Positions 46,607 through 57,587 of a stretch of DNA of 64,000 bases are shown here, one piece after another (the stretch's first letter is position 1; each line of letters begins with the position of its first letter). The DNA comes from CAZWLY01 sp964634465 (GTDB taxonomy: Bacteria > Desulfobacterota > Desulfarculia > G963662305), in assembly GCA_964634465.1 (NCBI GenBank), contig CAZWLY010000008.1:124001-188000 (forward strand). The letters are read 5' to 3'. Made by a program: the position numbers and the translations under genes. Under the pieces are notes generated by a model that saw only the letters and a program-made list of their open reading frames with translations, was not told where the DNA came from and made no database searches.

Positions 46607-47415
46607 GATCGCTCCTCGATATGAGCCGTGGTCGATTGGGTGACGTCGTCAAACGGTCCCGGCGCGCTGATCGGCCGGCCGTGGCCGGGGTACTCGACCC
46701 AGGCCATGAACAGCCCCTCGGCCGGGGCGGTCCGCCCGGCCGCCGATCGCTCACCGCTCGACAAGATCCGCTCCATCTCGTCCGGGCCGCGGCCGTCGAT
46801 GAGCGTTCCCACCAGGGCCCGAACCATGTGCCTCAAGAAGCCGTCGGCCTCGAACTCGAAGGTGTAGAGCCGCCCGGATCGCTTCAGCTCGGCCCGAAAC
46901 ATGGTCCGGACGGTGCTCTTGACGTCCGAGCCGGTGGAGCGAAAGGCGGCGAAGTCGTGCTCGCCGGTGACGATCTCCAGTCCGGCCTTCAGCCGGTTCT
47001 CGTCCAACTCCCGCCCCGCCGCCCAGACGTAGCGCCGGGCGAAGAGCGGCGCTCGGCGGCCGGCCCAGACGTGATAACGGTAGCATTTGCCAAGGGCATC
47101 GTAACGGGCGTTGAAGCCCTTGTCCACCTCTCTTAGCTGGAGCAGGCGGATGTCGTCGGGCAGCATGGCCGTCAAGGCCCGCTCGAGTTCGTTTGCCGGC
47201 AAGCCGGAATCGGTGGTGAAGGAGGCTACCTGGCCCAAGGCGTGGACGCCGGCGTCGGTCCGGCCGGCCCCGACGATCCTCACCGGCGAATCGGTCAGCC
47301 GGGAGAGAGCGTCTTCGACGGCTTGTTGGACGGTGGGCTCGTTTTTCTGGCGCTGCCAGCCGGCGTAGGCCGCGCCCTCGTAGGCCAGGGTCAGCTTGAA
47401 GGTCCGCTCCGCCAC
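46603..47415 (-). CDS. truA: tRNA pseudouridine synthase A
   Basis: TruA makes pseudouridine at positions 38-40 of tRNA. The 270-residue protein has YEGAAYAGWQRQ, the catalytic aspartate in GAGRTDAGVHALGQVA, the YRYHVWAG strand and the FLRHMVRALVGTLI motif. The length is normal. It follows argC by six bases, in the rplM-rpsI operon, with which it is often linked. Confidence 0.96.
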   Translation of the reverse strand: MAERTFKLTLAYEGAAYAGWQRQKNEPTVQQAVEDALSRLTDSPVRIVGAGRTDAGVHALGQVASFTTDSGLPANELERALTAMLPDDIRLLQLREVDKGFNARYDALGKCYRYHVWAGRRAPLFARRYVWAAGRELDENRLKAGLEIVTGEHDFAAFRSTGSDVKSTVRTMFRAELKRSGRLYTFEFEADGFLRHMVRALVGTLIDGRGPDEMERILSSGERSAAGRTAPAEGLFMAWVEYPGHGRPISAPGPFDDVTQSTTAHIEERS

Positions 47416-47421
47416 GGCCGG

Positions 47422-48459
47422 CTACGGCATCAGGCCGGTCAGGGGCAGGCCCAGGGTTTCGTCCCAGCCGGCCATCAGGTTAAGGCATTGGACGGCCTGG
47501 CCCGAAGCGCCTTTGGTCAGGTTGTCGATAGCCGAGAGCAGAATCAGGGTGTCGCCCCGCTCGGCCAAGGCCGCGCCCAGGTGGCAGCAGTTGGAACCGC
47601 GCACGGCGAGCGTCCGCGGACTGACGCCGGCCGGCATGACCGCGATGAAGGGCGAGTCGGCGTAGAATTCCCGCCAGCAGGCCAAAACCGGCTCGACCGA
47701 GTCGGCGGCCGCGCCCAGCGGCCGGGCGTAGATGGTGGCCAGCATGCCCCGGCTCATCGGGACCAGATGGGGGGTGAAGACGACCTCGACCGGCCGGCCG
47801 GCGGCGGCCGAGAGTTCCTGCTCGATCTCCGGGCGGTGGCGGTGGGAGGCCAGCTTGTAGGCCTTGAAGTCCTCGCCGGCCTCGGAAAACAGACTGGCCA
47901 CCGCCGCGCCCCGTCCGGCCCCGGAGACGCCCGAGGCGGCGTCGATGATGATCCCCTCGGGTTCGATCAGGCCGGCTTTGATGAGCGGAATCAGGGGCAG
48001 TAGCGAACAGGTCGGGTAGCAGCCGGGGTTGCCGACCAGGTCGGCCCTTTTGATCTCCTCCCGGTAGATCTCGGCCAGGCCGTAGACGGCTCTCGCGGTC
48101 AGCTCGGGGGCGATGTGGGGGACGTAGGCCGCCTCGTAGATCTCGGCCTGGCGGAAGCGGAAGTCGGCCGACAGGTCGATCACCCTCTGCCCGCGCTTGC
48201 ACCTCTCGACCACCGCCTCCATGGCCGCCTGATGGGGCAAGGCGGTGAAGACGTACTCGGCCCGATCCACGGCCGGGTCGTCGGGCGCGACGTAGCTGAG
48301 ATCGAGCCCGGCCAGGCTCGGAAAAACTTCGGCCACCCCAAGGCCGATCGCCTGGCGCGAGGTGACGGCCGTCACCTCGACCTCGGGGTGGTCGTTTAAC
48401 AGGCGGAGCAGTTCGACGCCGGTGTAGCCCGAGCCGCCGATGATCGCAACTTGGACCAT
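47422..48459 (-). CDS. argC: N-acetyl-gamma-glutamyl-phosphate reductase
   Basis: ArgC reduces acetylglutamyl phosphate in arginine synthesis. The 345-residue protein has the NADP-binding start AIIGGSGYTGVELLRLL, the active-site cysteine in NPGCYPTCSLL, and the histidine region HRHRPEIEQEL with TPHLVPMSRGML. This is the longer ArgC type found in many bacteria. It lies between rpsI and truA; other arg biosynthesis genes are not in the window. ArgS is nearby but in another transcript. Confidence 0.96.
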   Translation of the reverse strand: MVQVAIIGGSGYTGVELLRLLNDHPEVEVTAVTSRQAIGLGVAEVFPSLAGLDLSYVAPDDPAVDRAEYVFTALPHQAAMEAVVERCKRGQRVIDLSADFRFRQAEIYEAAYVPHIAPELTARAVYGLAEIYREEIKRADLVGNPGCYPTCSLLPLIPLIKAGLIEPEGIIIDAASGVSGAGRGAAVASLFSEAGEDFKAYKLASHRHRPEIEQELSAAAGRPVEVVFTPHLVPMSRGMLATIYARPLGAAADSVEPVLACWREFYADSPFIAVMPAGVSPRTLAVRGSNCCHLGAALAERGDTLILLSAIDNLTKGASGQAVQCLNLMAGWDETLGLPLTGLMP

Positions 48460-48475
48460 GAGCCGGCCCCGCCGC

Positions 48476-48868
48476 TCAACGCTTGGAGTACTGGAACTTG
48501 GCCCTCGCGCCGGGCTGGCCGTACTTCTTGCGCTCCTTGACTCTGGGGTCGCGGGTCAAGAACCCGCCCTTCTTCAACACGGGCCGCAGTTCCGGGTCGA
48601 ACTCCAGAAGCGCCCGGGCGATGCCGTGGCGGATGGCGCCGGCCTGGCCGGTCGTTCCGCCGCCGCGGACATTGACGAAGATGTCGAACTTGTCCTCGGT
48701 CTCGGTGACCTGCAGGGGCTGGCGGAGGATCATCTTGTCGGTCTCGCGGCCGAAGTACTCGTCGATATCCCTCTTGTTGATGATGATCCGGCCGGTGCCC
48801 GGCTTCAGGCGGGTTCTGGCTACGGCCGATTTCCGGCGGCCGGTGGCGTAATAAACGACGTCAGCCAT
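48476..48868 (-). CDS. rpsI: 30S ribosomal protein S9
   Basis: The 130-residue protein contacts P-site tRNA through its C-terminal tail, here ending ARAKFQYSKR. Family marks are YATGRRKSAVARTRL, GRIIINKRDIDEYF, VRGGGTTGQAGAIRHGIARAL in pieces (GGGTTGQAGA) and FLTRDPRVKERKKYG. The gene follows rplM by five bases, the near-universal L13-S9 pair. Confidence 0.99.
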   Translation of the reverse strand: MADVVYYATGRRKSAVARTRLKPGTGRIIINKRDIDEYFGRETDKMILRQPLQVTETEDKFDIFVNVRGGGTTGQAGAIRHGIARALLEFDPELRPVLKKGGFLTRDPRVKERKKYGQPGARAKFQYSKR

Positions 48869-48873
48869 TCTTC

Positions 48874-49302
48874 TTAGACCTCCAAGACCTTGGGCTGTTG
48901 GGCGGCGTGGGGATGCTCGGACCCGGCATAGACCTTAAGCTTCTTCAACTGGGCCCGGCCCAGGCTGCCCTTGGGCAGCATGCCCTTGACGGCGCGGCGG
49001 ATGATCTCCTCGGGTTTCGTGGCCAGCATCCTGGCGGCGGGAATGGTCTTCAGGCCGCCGGGATAGCCCGAGTGGTGATAGTAGTTCTTCTGCTCCCACT
49101 TGCGGCCGGTCAGCTTGACCTTGTCGGCGTTGATGACGACGATGAAGTCGCCGACGTCCAGGTGCGGCGTGTAGGTCGGCTTGTGTTTGCCCCTCAACAC
49201 CCGGGCCACCTCGGTGGCCAGACGACCCAGGACCTTGTCCTCGGCGTCGACCACGAACCATTCCCTCTTGATTTCGTCCTTCTTGACTGAATATGTCTTC
49301 AT
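48874..49302 (-). CDS. rplM: 50S ribosomal protein L13
   Basis: The 142-residue protein is one of the early assembly proteins of the large subunit. It has REWFVVDAEDKVLGRLATE, GDFIVVINADKVKLTG, KNYYHHSGYPGGLK, and GMLPKGSLGRAQLKKLKVY. It heads the operon with rpsI, argC, truA and the RmlA-like gene. The 48-base leader contains a short CTAAG/CTTAG hairpin, which could take part in control by L13, although no study supports that here. Confidence 0.99.
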   Translation of the reverse strand: MKTYSVKKDEIKREWFVVDAEDKVLGRLATEVARVLRGKHKPTYTPHLDVGDFIVVINADKVKLTGRKWEQKNYYHHSGYPGGLKTIPAARMLATKPEEIIRRAVKGMLPKGSLGRAQLKKLKVYAGSEHPHAAQQPKVLEV

Positions 49303-49349
49303 TGTAAAGCCTCTCGGCGCATGGTTCCGTTCGCTGGACTAAGTTGCTC

Positions 49350-49378
49350 TTAGTAAAACTAACGCCTCGCCGTGTCAA
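49350..49378 (-). promoter_or_regulatory. Sigma-70 promoter of the rplM operon
   Basis: On the minus strand a consensus TTGACA is followed after 17 bases by TACTAA. The -10 is weak, but the position, 48 bases before the rplM start in a short AT-rich gap, fits. Confidence 0.65.
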
Positions 49379-49392
49379 GTAAAAACTCGCCC

Positions 49393-50100
49393 TCAATCGG
49401 AAACGATCATTACGCTCAAACCGCCTTTTTTGAGCGTCGCCGCCTTGGCCTTGGCCGCGGCCCTGGTGGCGAAGGAGCCCAGCCGGACCCGATGCCAGGT
49501 CCCCTTGCCCTTGAGCGTGACCTTGACCACCTTGGCCTTGAGCCTGGTCGAGGCGGCGACCTTCTTGGCATAGGCCCTGGCTTCGGCCGGATTCTTGAAG
49601 GCGGCCACCTGGATCGACCACCGGCCCTCGACCTTGGCCGGCCGGGGGAGGGGGGAGGCCTTGGGCGATGATTTGGGCTGTGTTTTCAGTTTCTTGGGCT
49701 TTAGCTTGAGCCTCGATTCCGGCTTGGCCTTGGCCTCGGGTTTGGGTTTGGGTTTGGGCTTGACCGCCGGTTTGGGCCGGGGTTCGACCGGGGGCGTCGA
49801 GGCCGGGGGCGTCTTGGGTTTTTTCTGGGCCAACTCCTGATAGAACCTCAGGTCCGGCTCACCCTTGTCCGGCTTGGTCTTCTCCGGGCCGGCCACGATG
49901 AGCGGCTTTTTGACCGCCGCTTCGTCGCGGCCCGGTTCGATCACCGTGGGCAGGCTGCCTCGACCGACCAGAATGCCCAACACGAAGCCCCAGACCACCA
50001 GCAGCACTCCGGCCGCGCCCACCAGGGCCAGCCGGCGTCCACCGCCGGATGCGGCCCGCCGCTTGCCGGCCGAGGCCGATTTGGGCTTTTTATCGGCCAC
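49393..50100 (-). CDS. SPOR-domain protein, membrane-anchored
   Basis: The 235-residue protein has a cytoplasmic basic start, a single membrane helix (about residues 24-46, ALVGAAGVLLVVWGFVLG), a long Lys-Pro and Ala-rich linker with repeated PKPKP-type units, and a C-terminal SPOR domain (WSIQVAAFKNPAEARAYAKKV to WHRVRLGSFATRAAA). SPOR domains bind denuded glycan at division sites. The start is GTG at 50100, eight bases after the argS stop. The longer frame upstream is a shadow of argS. Confidence 0.9.
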   Translation of the reverse strand: MADKKPKSASAGKRRAASGGGRRLALVGAAGVLLVVWGFVLGILVGRGSLPTVIEPGRDEAAVKKPLIVAGPEKTKPDKGEPDLRFYQELAQKKPKTPPASTPPVEPRPKPAVKPKPKPKPEAKAKPESRLKLKPKKLKTQPKSSPKASPLPRPAKVEGRWSIQVAAFKNPAEARAYAKKVAASTRLKAKVVKVTLKGKGTWHRVRLGSFATRAAAKAKAATLKKGGLSVMIVSD

Positions 50101-50108
50101 CCAACCCC

Positions 50109-51812
50109 CTAGTCCTGCTCCTCTTCCCGATCCATCCGCTGGGGCGCATCGACGCCCAACAGGCCCAAGCCGTTGGCCACCACCTGTTGAACCGCCCTGA
50201 CCAGGGCCAGCCTGGCCTGGGTCAAGGCGCCGTCGTCGGTGATGACCCGGTGGTGGTTGTAGTAGTTGTGGAAGGTCGCCGCCAGCTCGGTCAGGTAGTA
50301 GGTCAGCCGGTGGGGCTCCAAGGCCCTGGCCGCGCCGACGATCATCTCCGGGTAGTCGGCCAACTGACGCAGCAGCTTCAGCTCCGGCTCCTCGGTCAGC
50401 AGGCTCAGATCGGCCTGGCCCGGTCCGGGAAAGCTCAGGCCCGCCTCGGCCGCCTTGCGGCCGATCGAGGCCACCCGGGCGTGGGCGTACTGAACATAGT
50501 AGACCGGGTTGTCCATCGACTTTTGCTTGGCCAGCTCCAGGTCGAAGTCGAGATGGCTGTCGGAACGCCTGGTCAGGAAGATGAACCGGCAGGCGTCCTT
50601 GCCGACTTCGTCCACGACCTCCTTCAAGGTTATGAACTCGCCGGCCCGAGTGGACATGGCCACCGGCTCGCCGCCCCTCAAAAGATTGACCAACTGGACC
50701 AGTTTCAAGGTCAACTGCTCCCGGTCGTAGCCCAGCCCCTCGACCATGGCCTTCATCCGGGGGATGTAGCCGTGGTGGTCGGCGCCCCAGATGTCGATGA
50801 CCCAGTCGAAGCCCCGGGCGAACTTGTCGGCATGGTAGGCCACGTCGGCGGCGAAGTAGGTCAGATCGCCGTTGGCCTTGATCAGCACCCGGTCCTTTTC
50901 GTCGCCCCGCTCCTTGGTCCGGTACCACCAGGCCCCGTCCTCGAAATAGGCCGTACCCCGAGCCTTGAGGTCTTCCAGGATCTCCTCGGTCCGGCCCGAG
51001 TCGTGGAGCGACTTCTCCGAGAACCAGACGTCGAACCTGACGCCGAAGGCTTCGAGATCCCGCCGGATGCCGTCCAGAATCAGAGCCGCCGCCTCGGGGT
51101 AGATGGCCTCCACGGCCTCGTCCGGGGCGAGCTCGGCGAACTTGTCGCCGTGGCGCTCGATCATCACCTGGGCGATGTCGGCGATGTACTCGCCCCGGTA
51201 GCCCTCGTCGGGAAAGCTCGCCTCGCGGCCGAGTTTCTCCAGGTAGCGGGCCAGGACCGAGCGCCCCAGGATCGACATCTGCCGGCCGGCGTCGTTGATG
51301 TAGTACTCCCGCTCGACCTCATGGCCGGTGGCGGCCAAGAGGTTGGCCAGGGCGTCGCCCACGGCCGCCCCCCGGCCGTGTCCGACGTGGAGCGGGCCGG
51401 TCGGATTGGCCGAGACGAACTCGACCTGGACCTTCCTGCCCCGGCCGATGTCGCTCGAGCCGTAGAGTTCGCCCTTTTCGAGAATCTCGTCGGCCACCCG
51501 CTGCCAGACGGCGTCGGCGAGAAAGAAGTTGATGAAGCCGGGCCCGGCCACCTCCACCCTGGCGATGAAACCGTTGGTATCGGCCAGGTGGTCGATGATG
51601 TCCTGGGCGATCTCCCGCGGCAGGCGCTTCTCCGACCTGGCCATGAGCAGGGCCAGGTTGGTGGCCACGTCGCCGTGGTCGTCCTGGCGCGGCTTCTCCA
51701 GTTCGATGCGGACGTCGGCGGTGGTGATCACCCCGGCCTGCCGGGCCCGCTCCAAACCGTCGGCCAGTATCTCTTCGAGTCTGTCTTTCATCTCGAGTCT
51801 GTCTTTCATCAT
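50109..51812 (-). CDS. argS: Arginyl-tRNA synthetase
   Basis: This class I synthetase charges tRNA-Arg. The 567-residue protein has the N-terminal Add-1 tRNA-binding domain, ANPTGPLHVGHGRGAAVGD as the HIGH box, and the C-terminal anticodon-binding helices with YVQYAHARVASIGRK. The KMSKS loop is replaced by the PVAMSTRAGEFIT form, which is common in ArgRS. The start ATG (51812) overlaps the stop of a small cysteine-rich gene as ATGA. The first 12 codons are a tandem duplication of MKDRLE. Confidence 0.97.
   Translation of the reverse strand: MMKDRLEMKDRLEEILADGLERARQAGVITTADVRIELEKPRQDDHGDVATNLALLMARSEKRLPREIAQDIIDHLADTNGFIARVEVAGPGFINFFLADAVWQRVADEILEKGELYGSSDIGRGRKVQVEFVSANPTGPLHVGHGRGAAVGDALANLLAATGHEVEREYYINDAGRQMSILGRSVLARYLEKLGREASFPDEGYRGEYIADIAQVMIERHGDKFAELAPDEAVEAIYPEAAALILDGIRRDLEAFGVRFDVWFSEKSLHDSGRTEEILEDLKARGTAYFEDGAWWYRTKERGDEKDRVLIKANGDLTYFAADVAYHADKFARGFDWVIDIWGADHHGYIPRMKAMVEGLGYDREQLTLKLVQLVNLLRGGEPVAMSTRAGEFITLKEVVDEVGKDACRFIFLTRRSDSHLDFDLELAKQKSMDNPVYYVQYAHARVASIGRKAAEAGLSFPGPGQADLSLLTEEPELKLLRQLADYPEMIVGAARALEPHRLTYYLTELAATFHNYYNHHRVITDDGALTQARLALVRAVQQVVANGLGLLGVDAPQRMDREEEQD
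51774..51809 (-). repeat. Tandem 18-base duplication at the argS start
   Basis: ATGAAAGACAGACTCGAG is repeated almost exactly (last base differs), giving MKDRLE-MKDRLE at the ArgRS N-terminus. The repeat provides a second in-frame ATG at 51791 as an alternative start. Confidence 0.9.
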
Positions 51813-51961
51813 TGTCCGCCCTGCTCTTTGCCGGGCAGGGTCACGTCCCGAGTGAAATCGGCGCAGTGAACCTTGCCATCGGCGGCCACCTGGACGGAGA
51901 ACTTCTTCTTGCAGTCGGCCCGCCAGGCGCACACGGCGCACTGCTGTGGTAGTTTGGTCAA
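51809..51961 (-). CDS. Small cysteine-rich protein (50 residues) coupled to argS
   Basis: This gene encodes 50 residues with C8, C11, C17 and C33 in a CxxC-x5-C-x15-C pattern (QCAVCAWRADCKKKF, then VHCADFTRDV). The spacing suggests a zinc or Fe-S site. The start is TTG at 51961, preceded by AAGGAG with a 6-base spacer, and the stop overlaps the argS start as ATGA. I recall similar short proteins with CxWRxxC and C-DFTRDV in Desulfobacterota, but no function. It would be missed by a length cut of 60 residues. Confidence 0.75.
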   Translation of the reverse strand: MTKLPQQCAVCAWRADCKKKFSVQVAADGKVHCADFTRDVTLPGKEQGGQ

Positions 51962-52163
51962 CTCCAGCTCCTTGAAAAAAACCTCGCTCGCGGCGAAATG
52001 CGGCCGGTGAAAGACCGGTCCGGGCCGATTGAAAAGTTCAACCAGCCTAACCCTCTATCCATACCGCACCGCCGGTTGGGGGTCAAGTCGGCCGTGACCG
52101 CCGCCGCCCCGAGCGGAGGGCGGATCCGGCCGGCCTCCCGGATGGGCGATAAAGCACAAATTG

Positions 52164-52192
52164 TTGACCTTTAAGGGGTTTTGTGCTACAAA
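52164..52192 (+). promoter_or_regulatory. Sigma-70 promoter of gyrB
   Basis: TTGACC and TACAAA are 17 bases apart in an AT-rich patch. The predicted start near 52199 leaves a leader of about 45 bases with GGGACGAG before the gyrB ATG. Confidence 0.8.
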
Positions 52193-52242
52193 ATGTTGGA
52201 TTATCCGACCGCCGGAACAGATCATACAAGGGACGAGAATAG

Positions 52243-54639
<2,397 letters not shown>

Positions 54640-54729
54640 TATTCGGGAGGCCGGGAAACCGTGCCGGGCAAAGAGGATTCGCCGGGCCGAAGCCCCGTCC
54701 CGAGCGCCTCCCCATCTTGGAGATGAGCC

Positions 54730-55527
54730 ATGCCTGCCCAGCCGATCTTCGACCCCCACGTCGCTCAGCGCCCGATGCGGGTGGCCGGTTTCATGTCCGG
54801 CTCAGGGACCAACATCACCAAGCTGATCGAGCACCAGCGGACCTTGGAGGCCGAGCGGGGGATAAGCCCCTATGAGTTGGTCTTCATCTTCTCCGATCGC
54901 TCCGACGGCAAGAGCCGGGGCGAGGCCATAGCACTCGAAGCCGGAATCCCGTATTTTTCATACGATATCAGGCGGTTTCATCAATGCCGCGGTCTCAAGC
55001 GCTCGGTGGCCACGGCGGAGGGCATGGCCGCCCGGCGGGAGTTCGACGCCGTGGCCGCCCGGCTGATCGAGGCCTTCGAGGTCGATGTCATCGCCCTCGG
55101 CGGCTACATGTCGTTCATTACGCTGACCGGCTGCGTCAACGTCCACCCGGCCGACCTGGCCGTCTTGAACGAGGACGGCTCCAGGCGGTTCGTCGGCGAC
55201 GACGCCGTCTACGACGCCATTCTGGCCGGCCAGACCGAGCTTCGCTCCTCGACCATCTGGACCGATCTGGGCGTCGATTCCGGACCGCTGCTGATGGTCT
55301 CCGAGCCCCTGGCCGTGGAACTGCCCGCTGAGCTGGAGGAGCTCAAGGCCGATCCCGACCGGCTGAGAGAGATCGCCGACGAACACCAGGAGCGGCTCAA
55401 GGAGCGCGGCGACTGGGTGGTTTTTCCCCGGACCATCCAGTACCTGGCCGAAGGCCGCTTCGCCTTCGACGACGCCGGCCGGCTCCATTTCGACGGCCGA
55501 CCGATTCCCCAGGGGCTCAGGCTGTGA
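54730..55527 (+). CDS. PurN-like formyltransferase family protein
   Basis: The 265-residue protein has the formyltransferase fold: VAGFMSGSGTNITKLIEHQ at the start (PurN-type SGSGTN), VDVIALGGYMSFIT, VNVHPADLAVL and the final RTIQYLAEGRF. In GAR transformylase the catalytic set is N-H-D; H is present in NVHPADL and a D in TDLGVDSGPLL. The chain is longer than PurN (about 210 residues) and the pattern between is different, so the substrate is uncertain. It is 90 bases after gyrB and overlaps gmhB by four bases. Confidence 0.8.
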   Translation: MPAQPIFDPHVAQRPMRVAGFMSGSGTNITKLIEHQRTLEAERGISPYELVFIFSDRSDGKSRGEAIALEAGIPYFSYDIRRFHQCRGLKRSVATAEGMAARREFDAVAARLIEAFEVDVIALGGYMSFITLTGCVNVHPADLAVLNEDGSRRFVGDDAVYDAILAGQTELRSSTIWTDLGVDSGPLLMVSEPLAVELPAELEELKADPDRLREIADEHQERLKERGDWVVFPRTIQYLAEGRFAFDDAGRLHFDGRPIPQGLRL

Positions 55528-56060
55528 GAGCCGTCTTCATCGACCGGGACGGAGTGATAAACCGCGATCGGGTCGACTTCGTCCTCGACTGGGCCGAGTT
55601 CGAGTGGCTGCCCGGCGTCATCGAGGCCGTGGCCCGGCTGAAGGCCGCCGGCTGGCGGGTCGTCGTCTTCACCAACCAGTCCTGCATCGGTCGGGGGCTG
55701 ATCGAGCGGGAGGCTGTCGAGCGCATCAATCGCCGCATGGCCGAGATCATGGCTGAAAACGGGGCCGAGCTGGACGGCGTCTATGTCTGCCCCCACGCCC
55801 CCGGCGAGGAGTGTGACTGCCGCAAGCCGCTGCCCGGGTTGATCCTCAAGGCCGCCGCCGAGTTGGACTTGGACCTGAGCCGGTCGGTGGTCATCGGCGA
55901 CGCCGCCCGGGACATTCAGGCCGGCCGAGCGGCTGGCGTGGCCGAGAACATTCTGGTCAGAACCGGCAAGGGCGCGGCCGCCGAACGAGACCCGGCCTTG
56001 AGGCCAGATCACGTCTTCGACGATCTGGCCCAAGCGGTGGAGTTCCTTTTGAAGGAGTGA
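55524..56060 (+). CDS. gmhB: D-glycero-D-manno-heptose 1,7-bisphosphate phosphatase
   Basis: This HAD phosphatase removes the C7 phosphate in ADP-heptose synthesis for lipopolysaccharide core. The 178-residue protein has FIDRDGVINRD (nucleophile and acid/base Asp), the VVFTNQSCIGRG motif, the four-ligand zinc loop (CPHAPGEECDCRKP) that marks GmhB, and VIGDAARDIQAG. The start is GTG, overlapping the previous stop. It implies a Gram-negative outer membrane with heptose core. Confidence 0.94.
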   Translation: MRAVFIDRDGVINRDRVDFVLDWAEFEWLPGVIEAVARLKAAGWRVVVFTNQSCIGRGLIEREAVERINRRMAEIMAENGAELDGVYVCPHAPGEECDCRKPLPGLILKAAAELDLDLSRSVVIGDAARDIQAGRAAGVAENILVRTGKGAAAERDPALRPDHVFDDLAQAVEFLLKE

Positions 56061-56292
56061 ACGATCGGGAACCTTGCTACCTGGCGGGTCTGGCCTGGGC
56101 GGTCGCAACGAGAGATCGAGTCGGCCGGCGAAAGGCGAATCTCGAACCACTGCCCGGAGGCTGACTTCGAGGCCGCGGGCGGGACCGGTGTTGCCAAGCG
56201 AGCGCCCGAGCCCGAACCCGCCCTTCGTTTTAGGTGGCTCTGGCTGGCAATCCAAAAGTTGTCTCCGGGGCCCGACGCCCCCCAGTTCCAGG

Positions 56293-56859
56293 TCATTGAG
56301 CCGACTTGAAGACCCCGGCGGTCAGCAGAGTTCGGCCGTAGGTGACCCGACAATGCGGGCAGACAAAACCTTCTCTCGATAGTCTGGCCGCCAGTTCACT
56401 CCGGGTCCGGGCGTCGCCGATCCTCATCAAAGCGTCCAGAGTGGCGCACCACAGGTCCCGGTGTCCGCCGGCTCGGCCCAGCGTTTCGAGCAACGGCCCG
56501 ACGGCCCGCCGGTCATGTATTTTCCCCAGCGCGCTCGCCGCCATGCGGGAAGTGGTTTCGTCCGGGTTGTGGAGAGCCTCGATCAACATCTCGACCGCCC
56601 GTTTGTCACCCGACTCGCCCAAGGCGTAGACCGAAGCCCGGCGAATACGCGGATCATCGTCCTGCAACCCGGCCGCCAGCCTCTCCAGGGTGAGCCCGGT
56701 CTTGTCTTTCAGGAGACCGGCCTGGCTGAACAGGACCTTTGTTCTTTTCGCCACCGAAGCCGGCAGCTTGATTCCCTCACCACTTCCGGCCTGGCTCGTT
56801 TCGATCGCGAGTCCCATCGAGACCACGATCGCCAGCAAGGCCACAACAAAACGTTTCAT
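56293..56859 (-). CDS. Secreted HEAT-repeat protein
   Basis: The 188-residue protein has a signal peptide (MKRFVVALLAIVVSMGLAI, cut near SQAG) and a set of about three or four HEAT-like helix pairs (IRRASVYALGESGDKRAVEMLIEAL in pieces, SRMAASALGKIHDRRAVGPLLETL in pieces), resembling PBS-lyase repeats. A pair of cysteines lies near the end (CPHC). Such proteins bind partners and have no reaction of their own. It stands between gmhB and the XRE regulator, which lie on opposite strands. Upstream 81 bases may hold its promoter. Confidence 0.82.
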   Translation of the reverse strand: MKRFVVALLAIVVSMGLAIETSQAGSGEGIKLPASVAKRTKVLFSQAGLLKDKTGLTLERLAAGLQDDDPRIRRASVYALGESGDKRAVEMLIEALHNPDETTSRMAASALGKIHDRRAVGPLLETLGRAGGHRDLWCATLDALMRIGDARTRSELAARLSREGFVCPHCRVTYGRTLLTAGVFKSAQ

Positions 56860-56941
56860 CTCAACCCCCTAAACCCGGCCGAGCCGATGGGGGGGTGAGG
56901 TCGGCTTCCAGTTCCGGTCTTTTAGTAAACGAAATCCTTTC

Positions 56942-57379
56942 TCAATCGTGATCGATCAGGTCGATCAATACCTCACAACTGCGACAGATCTTCATCTTTT
57001 CGTTCCAACTGTTGTGAATCTCCCCCTCACAGATCGTCCCGTTGATGAACCAACACATCCGCCCAGCCTTGAATTCCCAAGCGGGACAGGTGCTCCGCCT
57101 CTCGGGGGGACAATCCTTTACCTCCCAGCACTCGCCCAGTTCACGGTTCGTTCCCGCCGCCATCGAGACCAGGAAGAGGAGCTGGCGCTCCGCGTGTCCC
57201 GGTATCTTTCGCCACCCCTGTTCATAACTGTGAACCGTCTTCAAGGACGTCCCCAGCAAGTCGGCCAACTGCTTCTGGGTCTTGCCCAGCTTTTTTCGGC
57301 ACTTGACGAACTGTTCCTTGGTCACTCCCGCCGTCGTCCTTCCGCCTCTGGGGCCTCCCCCGAAACGCCCCGTGGCCAC
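56942..57379 (-). CDS. XRE-type regulator fused to a two-CW cysteine domain
   Basis: The 145-residue protein has an XRE helix-turn-helix (residues 20-72; KTQKQLADLLGTSLKTVHSYEQG) and then a two-CW domain with C84-W85, C90, C98, C109-W110, C117, C132 and C135 (CWEVKDCPPERRSTCPAW). Two-CW modules occur beside chemoreceptors and regulators in delta-type bacteria and probably bind metal or Fe-S. The fusion suggests a DNA-binding protein that responds to redox or metal state. The start is GTG at 57379 just after a 21-base palindrome, which could be its own operator. Confidence 0.85.
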   Translation of the reverse strand: MATGRFGGGPRGGRTTAGVTKEQFVKCRKKLGKTQKQLADLLGTSLKTVHSYEQGWRKIPGHAERQLLFLVSMAAGTNRELGECWEVKDCPPERRSTCPAWEFKAGRMCWFINGTICEGEIHNSWNEKMKICRSCEVLIDLIDHD

Positions 57380-57384
57380 CCTTA

Positions 57385-57405
57385 AACTACCACATTGTGG
57401 TAGTT
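57385..57405. promoter_or_regulatory. Perfect palindrome at the start of the XRE/two-CW gene (putative operator)
   Basis: AACTACCACA and its complement TGTGGTAGTT flank a single central base. The palindrome ends five bases before the GTG start, where it would cover the transcript start or ribosome site. It suits binding by a dimeric XRE protein and autoregulation. Confidence 0.65.
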
Positions 57406-57587
57406 AAATCAACGAAAAAAACTCCTTGCTGCGGTAAAAAAAATACGGCGTTTTGCTGATGAATTGACGGATCGGGCGGGCTTGCGAAGAGGGCGGCGGA
57501 TCGCTTCCGGCCGGAGGAGGCATTGGGGTTTACGATCCGCCCGCCTCGCCATCGACCCGGTTCGACTGGGCTCCGAATCGACCGGGT

